From: Flavobacterium celericrescens
GTDB lineage: Bacteria > Bacteroidota > Bacteroidia > Flavobacteriales > Flavobacteriaceae
DNA length: 64,000 nucleotides
Assembly (NCBI RefSeq): GCF_011392075.1
Contig: NZ_JAAJBV010000008.1
Location: 1-64,000, forward strand
Reading direction: 5' to 3'
Shown here: in pieces, positions 9,635 through 18,874 of the stretch
Position numbering within the stretch: position 1 is the stretch's first letter
Layout of the letters: each line of letters starts with the position of its first letter
Program-made: the position numbers and the translations under genes
The notes under the pieces: generated by a model
Database searches by the model: none
Told to the model about the DNA's origin: nothing
What the model saw: only the letters and a program-made list of their open reading frames with translations

Positions 9635-11038
9635 ATGAGTCAATTTGATGTAACCATTATTGGTTCTGGCCCTGGAGGATATGTTTCAGCTATCCGTTGT
9701 GCCCAATTAGGTTTTAAAACTGCTATTATTGAAAAATATTCAACTCTTGGAGGAACGTGTTTAAACGTGGGATGTATTCCATCGAAAGCATTATTAGCAT
9801 CTTCTCATCATTATGAAGAGTTACAACACTTTGCAGACCACGGAATTGAAGTTTCGGGAGATGTAAAAGTGAATTTAGAAAAAATGATTGCTCGTAAACA
9901 AGCAGTTGTAGATCAAACTTCGGGTGGTGTAAAATTCTTAATGGATAAAAACAACATCACAGTTTTCAATGGAGTAGGTTCTTTTGAAAGCGCTACTTCT
10001 GTAAAAGTGACTAAAGAAGATGGTTCTTCAGAAATCATCGAATCAAAAAATATTATTATTGCTACAGGTTCTAAACCATCTAGCTTACCATTTATCAAAT
10101 TAGATAAAGAAAGAATCATTACTTCTACTGAAGCTTTGAAACTGAAAGAAGTTCCAAAACACTTAGTAATTATTGGTGGTGGTGTAATCGGTATCGAATT
10201 AGGTCAAGTATATTTACGTTTAGGAGCTCAAGTTTCTGTAGTAGAATTCATGGACAGAATTATTCCAGGAATGGATGCTGCTTTGTCAAAAGAATTGACT
10301 AAAGTGTTGAAAAAACAAGGCATGAAATTCTACACATCTCACAAAGTACAATCAGTTGAAAGAGCTGGAGATGTTGTAACTGTAAAAGCAGAAAACGCTA
10401 AAGGAGAAATCATCACATTAGAAGGTGATTATTCATTAGTTTCTGTGGGTCGTCGTCCTTATACAGATGGATTAAACGCTGAAAAAGCAGGAGTAAAAAT
10501 TACCGAAAGAGGTCAAATCGAAGTAAACAATCATTTACAAACTTCAGCTTCTAATATTTATGCAATTGGTGACGTAGTTCGTGGAGCGATGTTAGCACAC
10601 AAAGCAGAAGAAGAAGGTGTTTTAGTTGCTGAAATTTTAGCGGGACAAAAACCACATATCGATTATAATTTAATTCCTGGAGTGGTTTATACTTGGCCAG
10701 AAGTTGCAGCTGTTGGTAAAACAGAAGAGCAATTAAAAGCAGAAGGTGTTGCTTACAAAGCAGGAAGTTTCCCATTCAAAGCTTTAGGAAGAGCTAGAGC
10801 AGGAGGAGACACTGACGGATTTGTAAAAATCTTAGCCGATACCAAAACGGATGAAGTTTTAGGAGTTCACATGATTGGAGCAAGATGTGCCGATTTAATT
10901 GCAGAAGCGGTTACAGCAATGGAATTCAGAGCAAGTGCAGAAGATATTTCAAGAATGTCTCATGCACACCCAACTTTTGCAGAAGCTATCAAAGAAGCAG
11001 CATTAGCAGCAACTGATAACAGAGCATTACACGTGTAA
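9635..11038 (+). CDS. lpdA: Dihydrolipoyl dehydrogenase
   Basis: 467 residues, normal length. It has an FAD-binding GSGPGGY near residue 11, the redox disulfide Cys42/Cys47 in GGTCLNVGC, an NAD-binding GGGVIGIELG and the C-terminal HAHPTFAEA interface with the catalytic His. It oxidises dihydrolipoamide as the E3 subunit of 2-oxoacid dehydrogenase complexes and the glycine cleavage system in the cytoplasm. It stands alone here; no E1/E2 genes are nearby, which fits an E3 shared by several complexes. Confidence 0.95.
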   Translation: MSQFDVTIIGSGPGGYVSAIRCAQLGFKTAIIEKYSTLGGTCLNVGCIPSKALLASSHHYEELQHFADHGIEVSGDVKVNLEKMIARKQAVVDQTSGGVKFLMDKNNITVFNGVGSFESATSVKVTKEDGSSEIIESKNIIIATGSKPSSLPFIKLDKERIITSTEALKLKEVPKHLVIIGGGVIGIELGQVYLRLGAQVSVVEFMDRIIPGMDAALSKELTKVLKKQGMKFYTSHKVQSVERAGDVVTVKAENAKGEIITLEGDYSLVSVGRRPYTDGLNAEKAGVKITERGQIEVNNHLQTSASNIYAIGDVVRGAMLAHKAEEEGVLVAEILAGQKPHIDYNLIPGVVYTWPEVAAVGKTEEQLKAEGVAYKAGSFPFKALGRARAGGDTDGFVKILADTKTDEVLGVHMIGARCADLIAEAVTAMEFRASAEDISRMSHAHPTFAEAIKEAALAATDNRALHV

Positions 11039-11046
11039 AACAATAA

Positions 11047-11071
11047 ATGTCATCCTGAGCTTGTCGAAGGA
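11047..11071 (+). repeat. REP-like element (GTCATCCTGAGC...)
   Basis: The stretch TGTCATCCTGAGC followed by TTGTCGAAGGAT is more GC-rich than its surroundings and carries an imperfect hairpin (ATCC with GGAT, inner CTT with AAG). From memory, this sequence recurs between genes in many bacterial genomes, including flavobacteria. It lies between the lpdA stop and its terminator. Confidence 0.6.
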
Positions 11072-11072
11072 T

Positions 11073-11108
11073 AAAAATCCCAAATTCAATTGAGTTTGGG
11101 ATTTTTTT
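11073..11108 (+). terminator. Terminator of lpdA
   Basis: A stem with ATCCCAAA and TTTGGGAT arms around a 10-nt loop is followed by a T run. It sits 35 bp after the lpdA stop. Confidence 0.85.
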
Positions 11109-11149
11109 ATACTTTAAAATGACGAGTAGTTATAAATAGCTTTTTAAGT

Positions 11150-11292
11150 TGATTTTTAACGTTTTGTGGCTTAGCGACTGTTGCGAAGTTCGGAACGATT
11201 TATTTTCTATTAAAGATAAATATTTTTCGTGAAGAAGAAACGTCAAGGTAACAAGCTATCCAGTTATTGCTTCAAACCGCTGTTAGTGGCTG
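11150..11292 (-). repeat. Cassette-tail-like dispersed repeat, copy 1
   Basis: The last codons of the small lipoprotein gene and about 115 bp beyond its stop make up this element. It shares two blocks with the copy at 33679-33775: a CTGTT(A/G)GTGG block (11280-11289) and an A/T block ending AAAGATAAA (11199-11220), with an unrelated middle. GTTAGTGGCT at 11282-11291 is repeated in perfect inverted form at 11927-11936, beyond the other end of the gene. It looks like the tail of a mobile or formerly mobile gene cassette; that is inference. Confidence 0.45.
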
Positions 11293-11863
11293 TTTTTGTT
11301 ATCATTTTTTTCATGTGATCAAAATCAAATTTTAAACTATAAAATGTCGAATCAGATATGATTTTATTGCATAATTCTTTGTATTTGTCAGGACTATATT
11401 GACGTGTAACTGTTCCACTTGGGTGCGTTGCTCCATATTCCATAATAATTCCTATTGAATCAACTATAAAATAGTTTGATGGATGATCAAGAGTATATTG
11501 ATATTTTTTAATCTCAATTTCTTTCCCTTTAAATTTGATAAACTTATTATCTAACAAAAGTAAATTCTCATTATTCATCTTGACCGAATCATTAAAAAAA
11601 ACTAACGAGTCAATTCGACTGTAGTATTCATATCTATAGACATAAGTAGTTTTTTTTGGGGAACTTATTTTTTTTACATACAGCGATTTGGTTCCAAAAT
11701 ATTCTTTACCGCTATACTCACCAATTTGGGATTTATATTCTAAAATAATAGATTTATCAACTTTTTTATTTTCTTGATTTTGTCGATTAGATTTATCAAT
11801 GCATGATGTAAAAATGCTAAATATAAAAGAGGATATAATGATGTTGTATATAGATATTTTCAT
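11264..11863 (-). CDS. Small hypothetical lipoprotein on a cassette-like unit
   Basis: About 199 residues. It starts MKISIYN at 11863 (an ATG at 11881 is less likely) and has a lipoprotein signal with lipobox IFTSC. The rest is Lys/Ser/Tyr-rich, without a family I recognise, and probably sits on the periplasmic side of a membrane. The C-terminus (TATNSGLKQ) is encoded by the dispersed repeat that follows. The gene is isolated, unrelated to lpdA or the redox genes around it, and flanked by 10-bp inverted repeats, which suggests it was acquired. Confidence 0.6.
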   Translation of the reverse strand: MKISIYNIIISSFIFSIFTSCIDKSNRQNQENKKVDKSIILEYKSQIGEYSGKEYFGTKSLYVKKISSPKKTTYVYRYEYYSRIDSLVFFNDSVKMNNENLLLLDNKFIKFKGKEIEIKKYQYTLDHPSNYFIVDSIGIIMEYGATHPSGTVTRQYSPDKYKELCNKIISDSTFYSLKFDFDHMKKMITKTATNSGLKQ

Positions 11864-12120
11864 AATTAAATTATTTCGCACCGATTAGTTTAGAAATTTT
11901 CTGGTGATATGAATAGAAGTGAAAATAGCCACTAACTTGTTTATATGTATGACAAAATCATACTTAGCTACCCAATTTTGGGTATATATGTCTTACAAAT
12001 GTCCGTTTTATCTTTTTTCAAAAATAATAAAAAAATCTATCGAAATATTAGTAAAAATAAAATCTTATAAACAATAGACCTCTAGCTGAGTTTGGTAATT
12101 TTTATTTAATTATTTTTTAG

Positions 12121-12498
12121 TTATGGCTTTACAATTTCTTTAAAACCATCCCAATTAGCGTAAATTAAAAACACATTGGCAAATAAAATTGCTGCAGCCA
12201 TTGGAATATCGGTACCAGTTACAACCACGTGAATTAGAAAAATATTGATGCTTATTGGTAATAAAATAATAGTTCCTAGTCGAACAAACTTACCGCTTAC
12301 TAACATTAATCCGGCTAATAATTCAATAGCTTTTGCTACTGGAAAAATGTATTTTGAAGCCATAAAACCAGCCATTAGCGTAGCTAGATCTCCTGTAGGA
12401 GCAGGTTGTTCTGGACCAAGTTTGAAAAAATAAGAAATAGAAGCAAAAAGCATCATAGCTCCTAAAAGAACACGAACAATAATAGTTGCAATTTTCAT
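12121..12498 (-). CDS. DoxX family membrane protein
   Basis: 125 residues with four hydrophobic helices and the DoxX pattern (RVLLGAMMLFAS at the start, a central AIELLAGLMLVSG). DoxX proteins are small inner-membrane proteins loosely linked to thiol or quinone redox balance; the exact reaction is unknown. It lies downstream of thioredoxin and peroxiredoxin genes but after a terminator, so it is probably transcribed on its own. A TATCTTTG box on the minus strand (12526-12533) lies 28 bp before the start. Confidence 0.8.
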   Translation of the reverse strand: MKIATIIVRVLLGAMMLFASISYFFKLGPEQPAPTGDLATLMAGFMASKYIFPVAKAIELLAGLMLVSGKFVRLGTIILLPISINIFLIHVVVTGTDIPMAAAILFANVFLIYANWDGFKEIVKP

Positions 12499-12525
12499 AA
12501 TTTGAATAGTTTTTGGTTAGTATTT

Positions 12526-12533
12526 CAAAGATA
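12526..12533 (-). promoter_or_regulatory. Candidate -7 box for the DoxX gene
   Basis: Minus-strand TATCTTTG fits TAnnTTTG, 28 bp before the start. No clear -33 TTTG. Confidence 0.4.
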
Positions 12534-12547
12534 TGAAAAATGTTTAA

Positions 12548-12577
12548 TAAAAAAAGGTTGCCTAATTTGACAACCTT
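12548..12577 (-). terminator. Terminator after the thioredoxin/small protein genes
   Basis: AAGGTTG (12554-12560) pairs with CAACCTT (12571-12577), and an A run on the left gives a U tract on the minus transcript. Confidence 0.75.
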
Positions 12578-12598
12578 AATTATTTCTTTTTCAATATG

Positions 12599-12856
12599 TT
12601 ATTTATCAATGGAACCTAATACTCGCTTCATAAAATCATTCAAAGCAGTTTTTTTATCAGCACCATTTTTTATCAATTGATGTACTTCAAGCGCACCATA
12701 CATATTTGATATTAGTTCGCCAATTACATCTAATTCCTCATCTTTTAATGACGAAACTTCACATAGATTCTCTAATACTTCAATAGTTTCTACTAAATAA
12801 TCCTGATCGTTATCTTCAATAAATTGAGTTAACTGTTTTATAACGGGTAATTTCAT
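12599..12856 (-). CDS. Small conserved flavobacterial protein beside thioredoxin
   Basis: 85 residues from ATG 12856 (MKLPVIKQLTQFIEDNDQD). It is acidic and helical with a central DEELDVIGELISNMYGALE stretch. I recall similar proteins (annotated as DUF6952) next to thioredoxin and peroxiredoxin genes in Flavobacteriia, but have no function to offer. An in-frame ATG at 12874 lies inside the intergenic repeat and is less likely. It is probably cotranscribed with the thioredoxin gene upstream; the 84-bp spacer is filled by a heptamer-phased hairpin. Confidence 0.75.
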   Translation of the reverse strand: MKLPVIKQLTQFIEDNDQDYLVETIEVLENLCEVSSLKDEELDVIGELISNMYGALEVHQLIKNGADKKTALNDFMKRVLGSIDK

Positions 12857-12867
12857 AATTATCTTTT

Positions 12868-12936
12868 GTTTCAAGTTTAAGGTTTCAGGTTGTTTTTAGT
12901 TTTATTTACAAACTCGAAACTTGAAACCTGAAACTT
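12868..12936. repeat. Heptamer-phased palindromic repeat, copy A
   Basis: The left arm has three 7-bp units starting at 12868, 12875 and 12882 (consensus GTTTMAR). The right arm has units starting at 12911, 12918, 12925 and 12932 (consensus AACYYGA), the inverse of the left. The arms pair over 17 of 19 bp (from 12873). The same heptamer family forms copy B on the other side of the thioredoxin gene. Confidence 0.75.
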
Positions 12937-12940
12937 ATAA

Positions 12941-13249
12941 TTAAACTACTTCATTTACTAATTCTGCTAAAACTTCAGCTTTGTTAGTTTGCGTTTGATT
13001 TACTAATACTCCATTTTTAAAAGTAGCAAATGTTGGTAAATTATCCACTTTTGCTAATTTTCTTGATTCAGGAAATTTTTCAGCATCTACAATTAAAAAA
13101 GGAATACTCTCGTTTTGTGAAGCCATCATTTTAAATTTTGGTTTCATTATACGACAATTCCCACACCATGAGGCAGCATATTGCACAACAACTACTTCAT
13201 TTGAAGCTATAATTTCAGCTAAATTATCTTGTTCTATTTCTGTAAACAT
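12941..13249 (-). CDS. Thioredoxin family protein (CGNC)
   Basis: 102 residues, one thioredoxin domain with the active site WCGNC (Cys29, Cys32) and the cis-Pro region NLPTFATFKNG. It has no signal peptide, so it is cytoplasmic. CGNC is a variant of the usual CGPC. It lies between the peroxiredoxin gene and the small conserved protein on the same strand, so it may supply electrons to that peroxiredoxin (inference). It is flanked on both sides by heptamer-phased hairpins. Confidence 0.9.
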   Translation of the reverse strand: MFTEIEQDNLAEIIASNEVVVVQYAASWCGNCRIMKPKFKMMASQNESIPFLIVDAEKFPESRKLAKVDNLPTFATFKNGVLVNQTQTNKAEVLAELVNEVV

Positions 13250-13265
13250 TTTTTTTTAGTTTAAA

Positions 13266-13317
13266 GTTTCAGGTTTCAAGTTCCAAGTTGAATAACCTGA
13301 AACCTGAAACTTGAAAC
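13266..13317. repeat. Heptamer-phased palindromic repeat, copy B
   Basis: Units start at 13266, 13273 and 13280 (GTTTCAR type) and, inverted, at 13294, 13301 and 13308 (AACYTGA type). Twenty of 24 positions match between the arms. It fills the spacer between peroxiredoxin and thioredoxin genes. Confidence 0.75.
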
Positions 13318-13324
13318 AAAATTA

Positions 13325-13960
13325 TTAATGAGAAGCTAAATAAGCAGCAGTACTATTTCTATCAGCATTCATTGCTTCTTTTCCTTCTTCCCAGTTTGCT
13401 GGACAAACTTCACCTTTAGTTTGCACGTGAGTATAAGCATCAATTAATCTTAAGTACTCATTTACATTTCTTCCTAATGGCATATCGTTTACACTTTCGT
13501 GGAAGATTTTTCCATCTTCGTCAATTAAATAAGTTGCTCTAAAAGTTACGTTTGAACCTTCTAAGATTTCATCATTTAAATCTTCGTTATAAACCCATTC
13601 TGAATCTAATATATCTAAAGCAGCTGATAAATTTCTGGTTGTATCTGCTAAAAGTGGGTAAGTTACACCTTCGATTCCACCATTGTCTTTAGCAGTGTTT
13701 AACCAAGCAAAGTGTACTTCGTTTGTATCACATGAAGCACCAATAACCGTTGTGTTTCTTTTTTCAAATTCTTGTAAAGCAGCTTGAAAAGCGTGTAATT
13801 CTGTTGGACATACAAAAGTAAAATCTTTTGGATACCAAAATAAAACTACTTTTTTCTTGTTGTTTACCGCTTCTTCTAAAACGTTAATTCTTAAGTTGTC
13901 TCCCATAAATGAGATTGCGTCTACTGTAATGTTTGGGAATTTTTTTCCTACTAATGCCAT
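13325..13960 (-). CDS. Typical 2-Cys peroxiredoxin (AhpC/Prx1 type)
   Basis: 211 residues. The peroxidatic Cys51 is in FTFVCPTEL and the resolving Cys, about residue 186, is in GEVCPANW. The Thr and Arg of the active site are present. It reduces hydrogen peroxide and organic peroxides in the cytoplasm using thioredoxin or AhpF. No ahpF is next to it; a thioredoxin gene follows directly, so thioredoxin is the likely reductant. katG lies upstream on the same strand but behind its own terminator. Confidence 0.93.
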   Translation of the reverse strand: MALVGKKFPNITVDAISFMGDNLRINVLEEAVNNKKKVVLFWYPKDFTFVCPTELHAFQAALQEFEKRNTTVIGASCDTNEVHFAWLNTAKDNGGIEGVTYPLLADTTRNLSAALDILDSEWVYNEDLNDEILEGSNVTFRATYLIDEDGKIFHESVNDMPLGRNVNEYLRLIDAYTHVQTKGEVCPANWEEGKEAMNADRNSTAAYLASH

Positions 13961-14149
13961 GATTTTTTATTTAAATTATTGTTGTTTTTCTGAGTGCGAA
14001 ATTACAAATAGAATGTTTAATAAAACATGATATTTATTATATTTTTAAATATTTATATAGATAAAATTTATGATAAAAAATCTTATGAAAATTAATGATT
14101 TAGGATAAAATATTATTTTTGAAAAATTACATTAAGAATAAGTAGTCAT

Positions 14150-14182
14150 AAAAAAATAATACCATCAAAATGATGGTATTAT
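14150..14182 (-). terminator. Terminator of katG
   Basis: Perfect 12-bp stem (14156-14167 with 14171-14182), loop of three A, with an A run to the left that is the U tract on the minus transcript. Confidence 0.85.
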
Positions 14183-14211
14183 AAGGGAATAATAATAATT
14201 TATTACTGTTT

Positions 14212-16413
<2,202 letters not shown>

Positions 16414-16464
16414 TTATTGTGTTATAAAATTGATTTATTTTCAATAAATAAAATTTTGATTTAA

Positions 16465-16472
16465 CAAATTTA
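16465..16472 (-). promoter_or_regulatory. Candidate -7 box for katG
   Basis: Minus-strand TAAATTTG fits TAnnTTTG; no -33 TTTG at the usual distance, as might be expected for an activator-dependent promoter. Confidence 0.35.
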
Positions 16473-16562
16473 CAAAACTGTTCTGATGGTACTATAGACA
16501 ATTTATGTTTATTTCTTATTTAAGAATAGATTTTAGTTATATCTTCAAATAATGTTTTTTTA

Positions 16563-16592
16563 TTTGTTCTAAATAATAAAATCCTATATTTG
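16563..16592 (+). promoter_or_regulatory. Bacteroidota-type promoter of the amino-acid permease
   Basis: TTTG (16563-16566), 18 bp, TATATTTG (16585-16592): a full match to the TTTG/TAnnTTTG consensus, 35 bp before the start codon. Confidence 0.75.
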
Positions 16593-16627
16593 TTTTTCGT
16601 AAATTTTATACAAACAACCTATTAAAT

Positions 16628-18559
16628 ATGAATTTTTCTAATTTATTCAGAAGAAAAACTGTTGATGATATTCTAAAACAAGTGGCAAAAAATGATGCAG
16701 ACGGACATCATTCTTTAGGGAAACACTTAACAGCTAGAGATTTAACAGCTTTTGGTATTGCAGCTATTATAGGTGCAGGAATTTTTAGTACAATTGGAAA
16801 AGCAAGTGCTGATGGAGGTCCGGCCGTAATTTTCTTATTTATTTTTACAGCGATTGCATGTAGTTTTGCGGCGTTTGCTTATGCAGAATTTGCTTCAATG
16901 GTACCTGTTTCAGGTAGTGCTTATACATATTCTTATGTTGCATTTGGAGAAATCATTGCTTGGATAATTGGTTGGGCTTTAATTATGGAATATGCTATTG
17001 GTAATATTACGGTAGCAATATCATGGAGCGATTATTTTACTGGTTTGCTCGAAAGTGGAGGACTGCATTTGCCCCAATGGATTCAAATGGATTATTTAAC
17101 AGCTTCAAAAGGGTTTGAAGAAGCAACGGCATTAATGAATGGCGGAAAATCTTTCGAGAATTTATCGGATGGTTTAAAATCTGCTTATACTGCTTGGACA
17201 ACAGCTCCAACACTTGGAAGTTTTCATATCGTAGCAGATTTACCTGCATTGTTAATCATTGTTATCATTACTTGGTTAGTTTACAGAGGAATGAAGGAAT
17301 CTCGTAATGCAAGTAATTTAATGGTTGTAGTAAAGCTTTGTATTATATTATTAGTTATCGCGGTTGGGATATTTTATGTAGATACAGCAAATTGGGATCC
17401 ATTTGCACCTAATGGAGTAGGTGGAATTTTAAAAGGAGTTTCTGCTGTATTTTTTGCTTACATTGGTTTTGATGCTATTTCAACTACAGCTGAAGAATGT
17501 AAAGACCCGCAACGTGATTTACCAAGAGGTATGATGTGGGCAATTATTATATGTACAATTTTATATGTAATAATCGCTTTAGTGTTGACGGGTATGGTTA
17601 ATTACTCGGATTTAAATGTGGGAGATCCATTAGCATTTGTTTTTGATAAGCTAGATTTAAAATGGATGTCAGGTATTATAGCTGTTAGTGCCGTTGTAGC
17701 AATGGCAAGTGTATTGCTTGTATTTCAAATGGGACAACCTCGTATATGGATGAGCATGAGTCGCGATGGATTATTACCAAAGCGTTTCTCTAAAGTCCAT
17801 CCAAAATACAAAACGCCTTCATATGCAACCATTGTTACAGGTTTTGTAGTTGCTGTTCCTGCGTTGTTTTTGAATTTGACTATGGTTACTGATTTATGTA
17901 GTATTGGAACATTGTTTGCTTTCGTATTGGTTTGTGCTGGGGTTTTGGTTTTGCAAAATAGAACTGATATTCCACGAGGAAAATTTAAAACACCTTACGT
18001 GAATTCTAAATACGTGTTTCCATTGTTAATTTTTATAGGAATTTCAATTGCCTTTACAGTCAATAAGGAGGCTACAATGGGATTTATTACGAATGAAAAA
18101 CAAATAAATGATGCAGCAACAATTGTAACTTCTTTGGAAGAATCGCAAACAAAAGAGGTTTTGACTTATTTGCAAGAGAAGGCTTTAGTAAAAGAAGCTA
18201 ATGCAGATTTGGAAGAAGTATTAAGTAAGTTTTCTGAAGATGAAGTAGTATATAAAAATATTGTTGATTCATTGCCAATTGATAATGCTATGAAGTATGA
18301 GAGTGGTTTTACGTTATTCAAGCACAAAATACCGATGTGGATATTTTTGATATCATTAGTAGCATTTGCTGTTTGGTCATGGAGACAAAATCTTTCATTA
18401 ATTCCATTACTTGGATTAGTTAGTTGTTTATATATGATGGCAGAATTGAGCGTATGGAATTGGATTTACTTTACTATTTGGTTACTAATAGGCTTAATTA
18501 TTTATTTTGGATTTAGTCGCAAAAACAGTAAATTGAATTTAAAAAATAATATAAAGTAG
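16628..18559 (+). CDS. APC family amino-acid permease (CAT-like)
   Basis: 643 residues with at least 12 membrane helices. It begins with the APC signature (LTAFGIAAIIGAGIFSTIG) and has the conserved FFAYIGFDAISTTAEE and QPRIWMSMSRDGLLPK motifs of cationic amino-acid transporter relatives. It is longer than most members because of a hydrophilic insert at about residues 150-195 and a charged, helix-prone insert at about residues 495-560 before the last helices. It takes up amino acids across the inner membrane with a coupling ion; the substrate is not clear. It has its own promoter and terminator. Confidence 0.88.
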   Translation: MNFSNLFRRKTVDDILKQVAKNDADGHHSLGKHLTARDLTAFGIAAIIGAGIFSTIGKASADGGPAVIFLFIFTAIACSFAAFAYAEFASMVPVSGSAYTYSYVAFGEIIAWIIGWALIMEYAIGNITVAISWSDYFTGLLESGGLHLPQWIQMDYLTASKGFEEATALMNGGKSFENLSDGLKSAYTAWTTAPTLGSFHIVADLPALLIIVIITWLVYRGMKESRNASNLMVVVKLCIILLVIAVGIFYVDTANWDPFAPNGVGGILKGVSAVFFAYIGFDAISTTAEECKDPQRDLPRGMMWAIIICTILYVIIALVLTGMVNYSDLNVGDPLAFVFDKLDLKWMSGIIAVSAVVAMASVLLVFQMGQPRIWMSMSRDGLLPKRFSKVHPKYKTPSYATIVTGFVVAVPALFLNLTMVTDLCSIGTLFAFVLVCAGVLVLQNRTDIPRGKFKTPYVNSKYVFPLLIFIGISIAFTVNKEATMGFITNEKQINDAATIVTSLEESQTKEVLTYLQEKALVKEANADLEEVLSKFSEDEVVYKNIVDSLPIDNAMKYESGFTLFKHKIPMWIFLISLVAFAVWSWRQNLSLIPLLGLVSCLYMMAELSVWNWIYFTIWLLIGLIIYFGFSRKNSKLNLKNNIK

Positions 18560-18562
18560 TAT

Positions 18563-18592
18563 AAAAAAATCCCGATTTAGTCGGGATTTTTT
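18563..18592. terminator. Bidirectional terminator between permease and small membrane protein
   Basis: ATCCCGA and TCGGGAT arms around a TTTAG loop, with A and T runs on the two sides. It serves the permease on the plus strand and, on the minus strand, includes the stop codon and last codons of the small membrane protein. Confidence 0.85.
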
Positions 18593-18873
18593 ATGTAATT
18601 AAGTTTTATTTTTATAAGTAATTTATAGAGTAAAAAAGTGATATAGACTCCTATAATAAAAGTAATAATTATGTTTAATAAGTTAGGTTCATCATGATAT
18701 CCTTCATAGAATAGTCTATATAGCCATGAAAATTTTGGAAATCTATATTCTAATGTATTTCCATTATCGATAAATATTATATCATAAATGCAAGTGTTAA
18801 TCAATATTGCAATTGGAACACCAGAAAAAAAAGAAAATAATACAATTATTATGTTTCTATGAATATTTGACAT
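18577..18873 (-). CDS. Small hypothetical membrane protein
   Basis: 98 residues with two hydrophobic helices (about residues 8-30 and 65-88) and a short polar middle. I do not recognise the family. Its ATG lies one base after the carboxylase stop, so it is translated from the same mRNA. Its last codons (KNPD, stop) are inside the transcription terminator hairpin, which is unusual but possible. The reading frame could be spurious, but the tight coupling and membrane pattern favour a gene. Confidence 0.55.
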   Translation of the reverse strand: MSNIHRNIIIVLFSFFSGVPIAILINTCIYDIIFIDNGNTLEYRFPKFSWLYRLFYEGYHDEPNLLNIIITFIIGVYITFLLYKLLIKIKLNYIKNPD

Positions 18874-18874
18874 T

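Noticed and set aside
11150..11292. A true integron attC site
   Set aside because: No clean RYYYAAC/GTTRRRY core pair and no integrase in the window; kept only as cassette-like.
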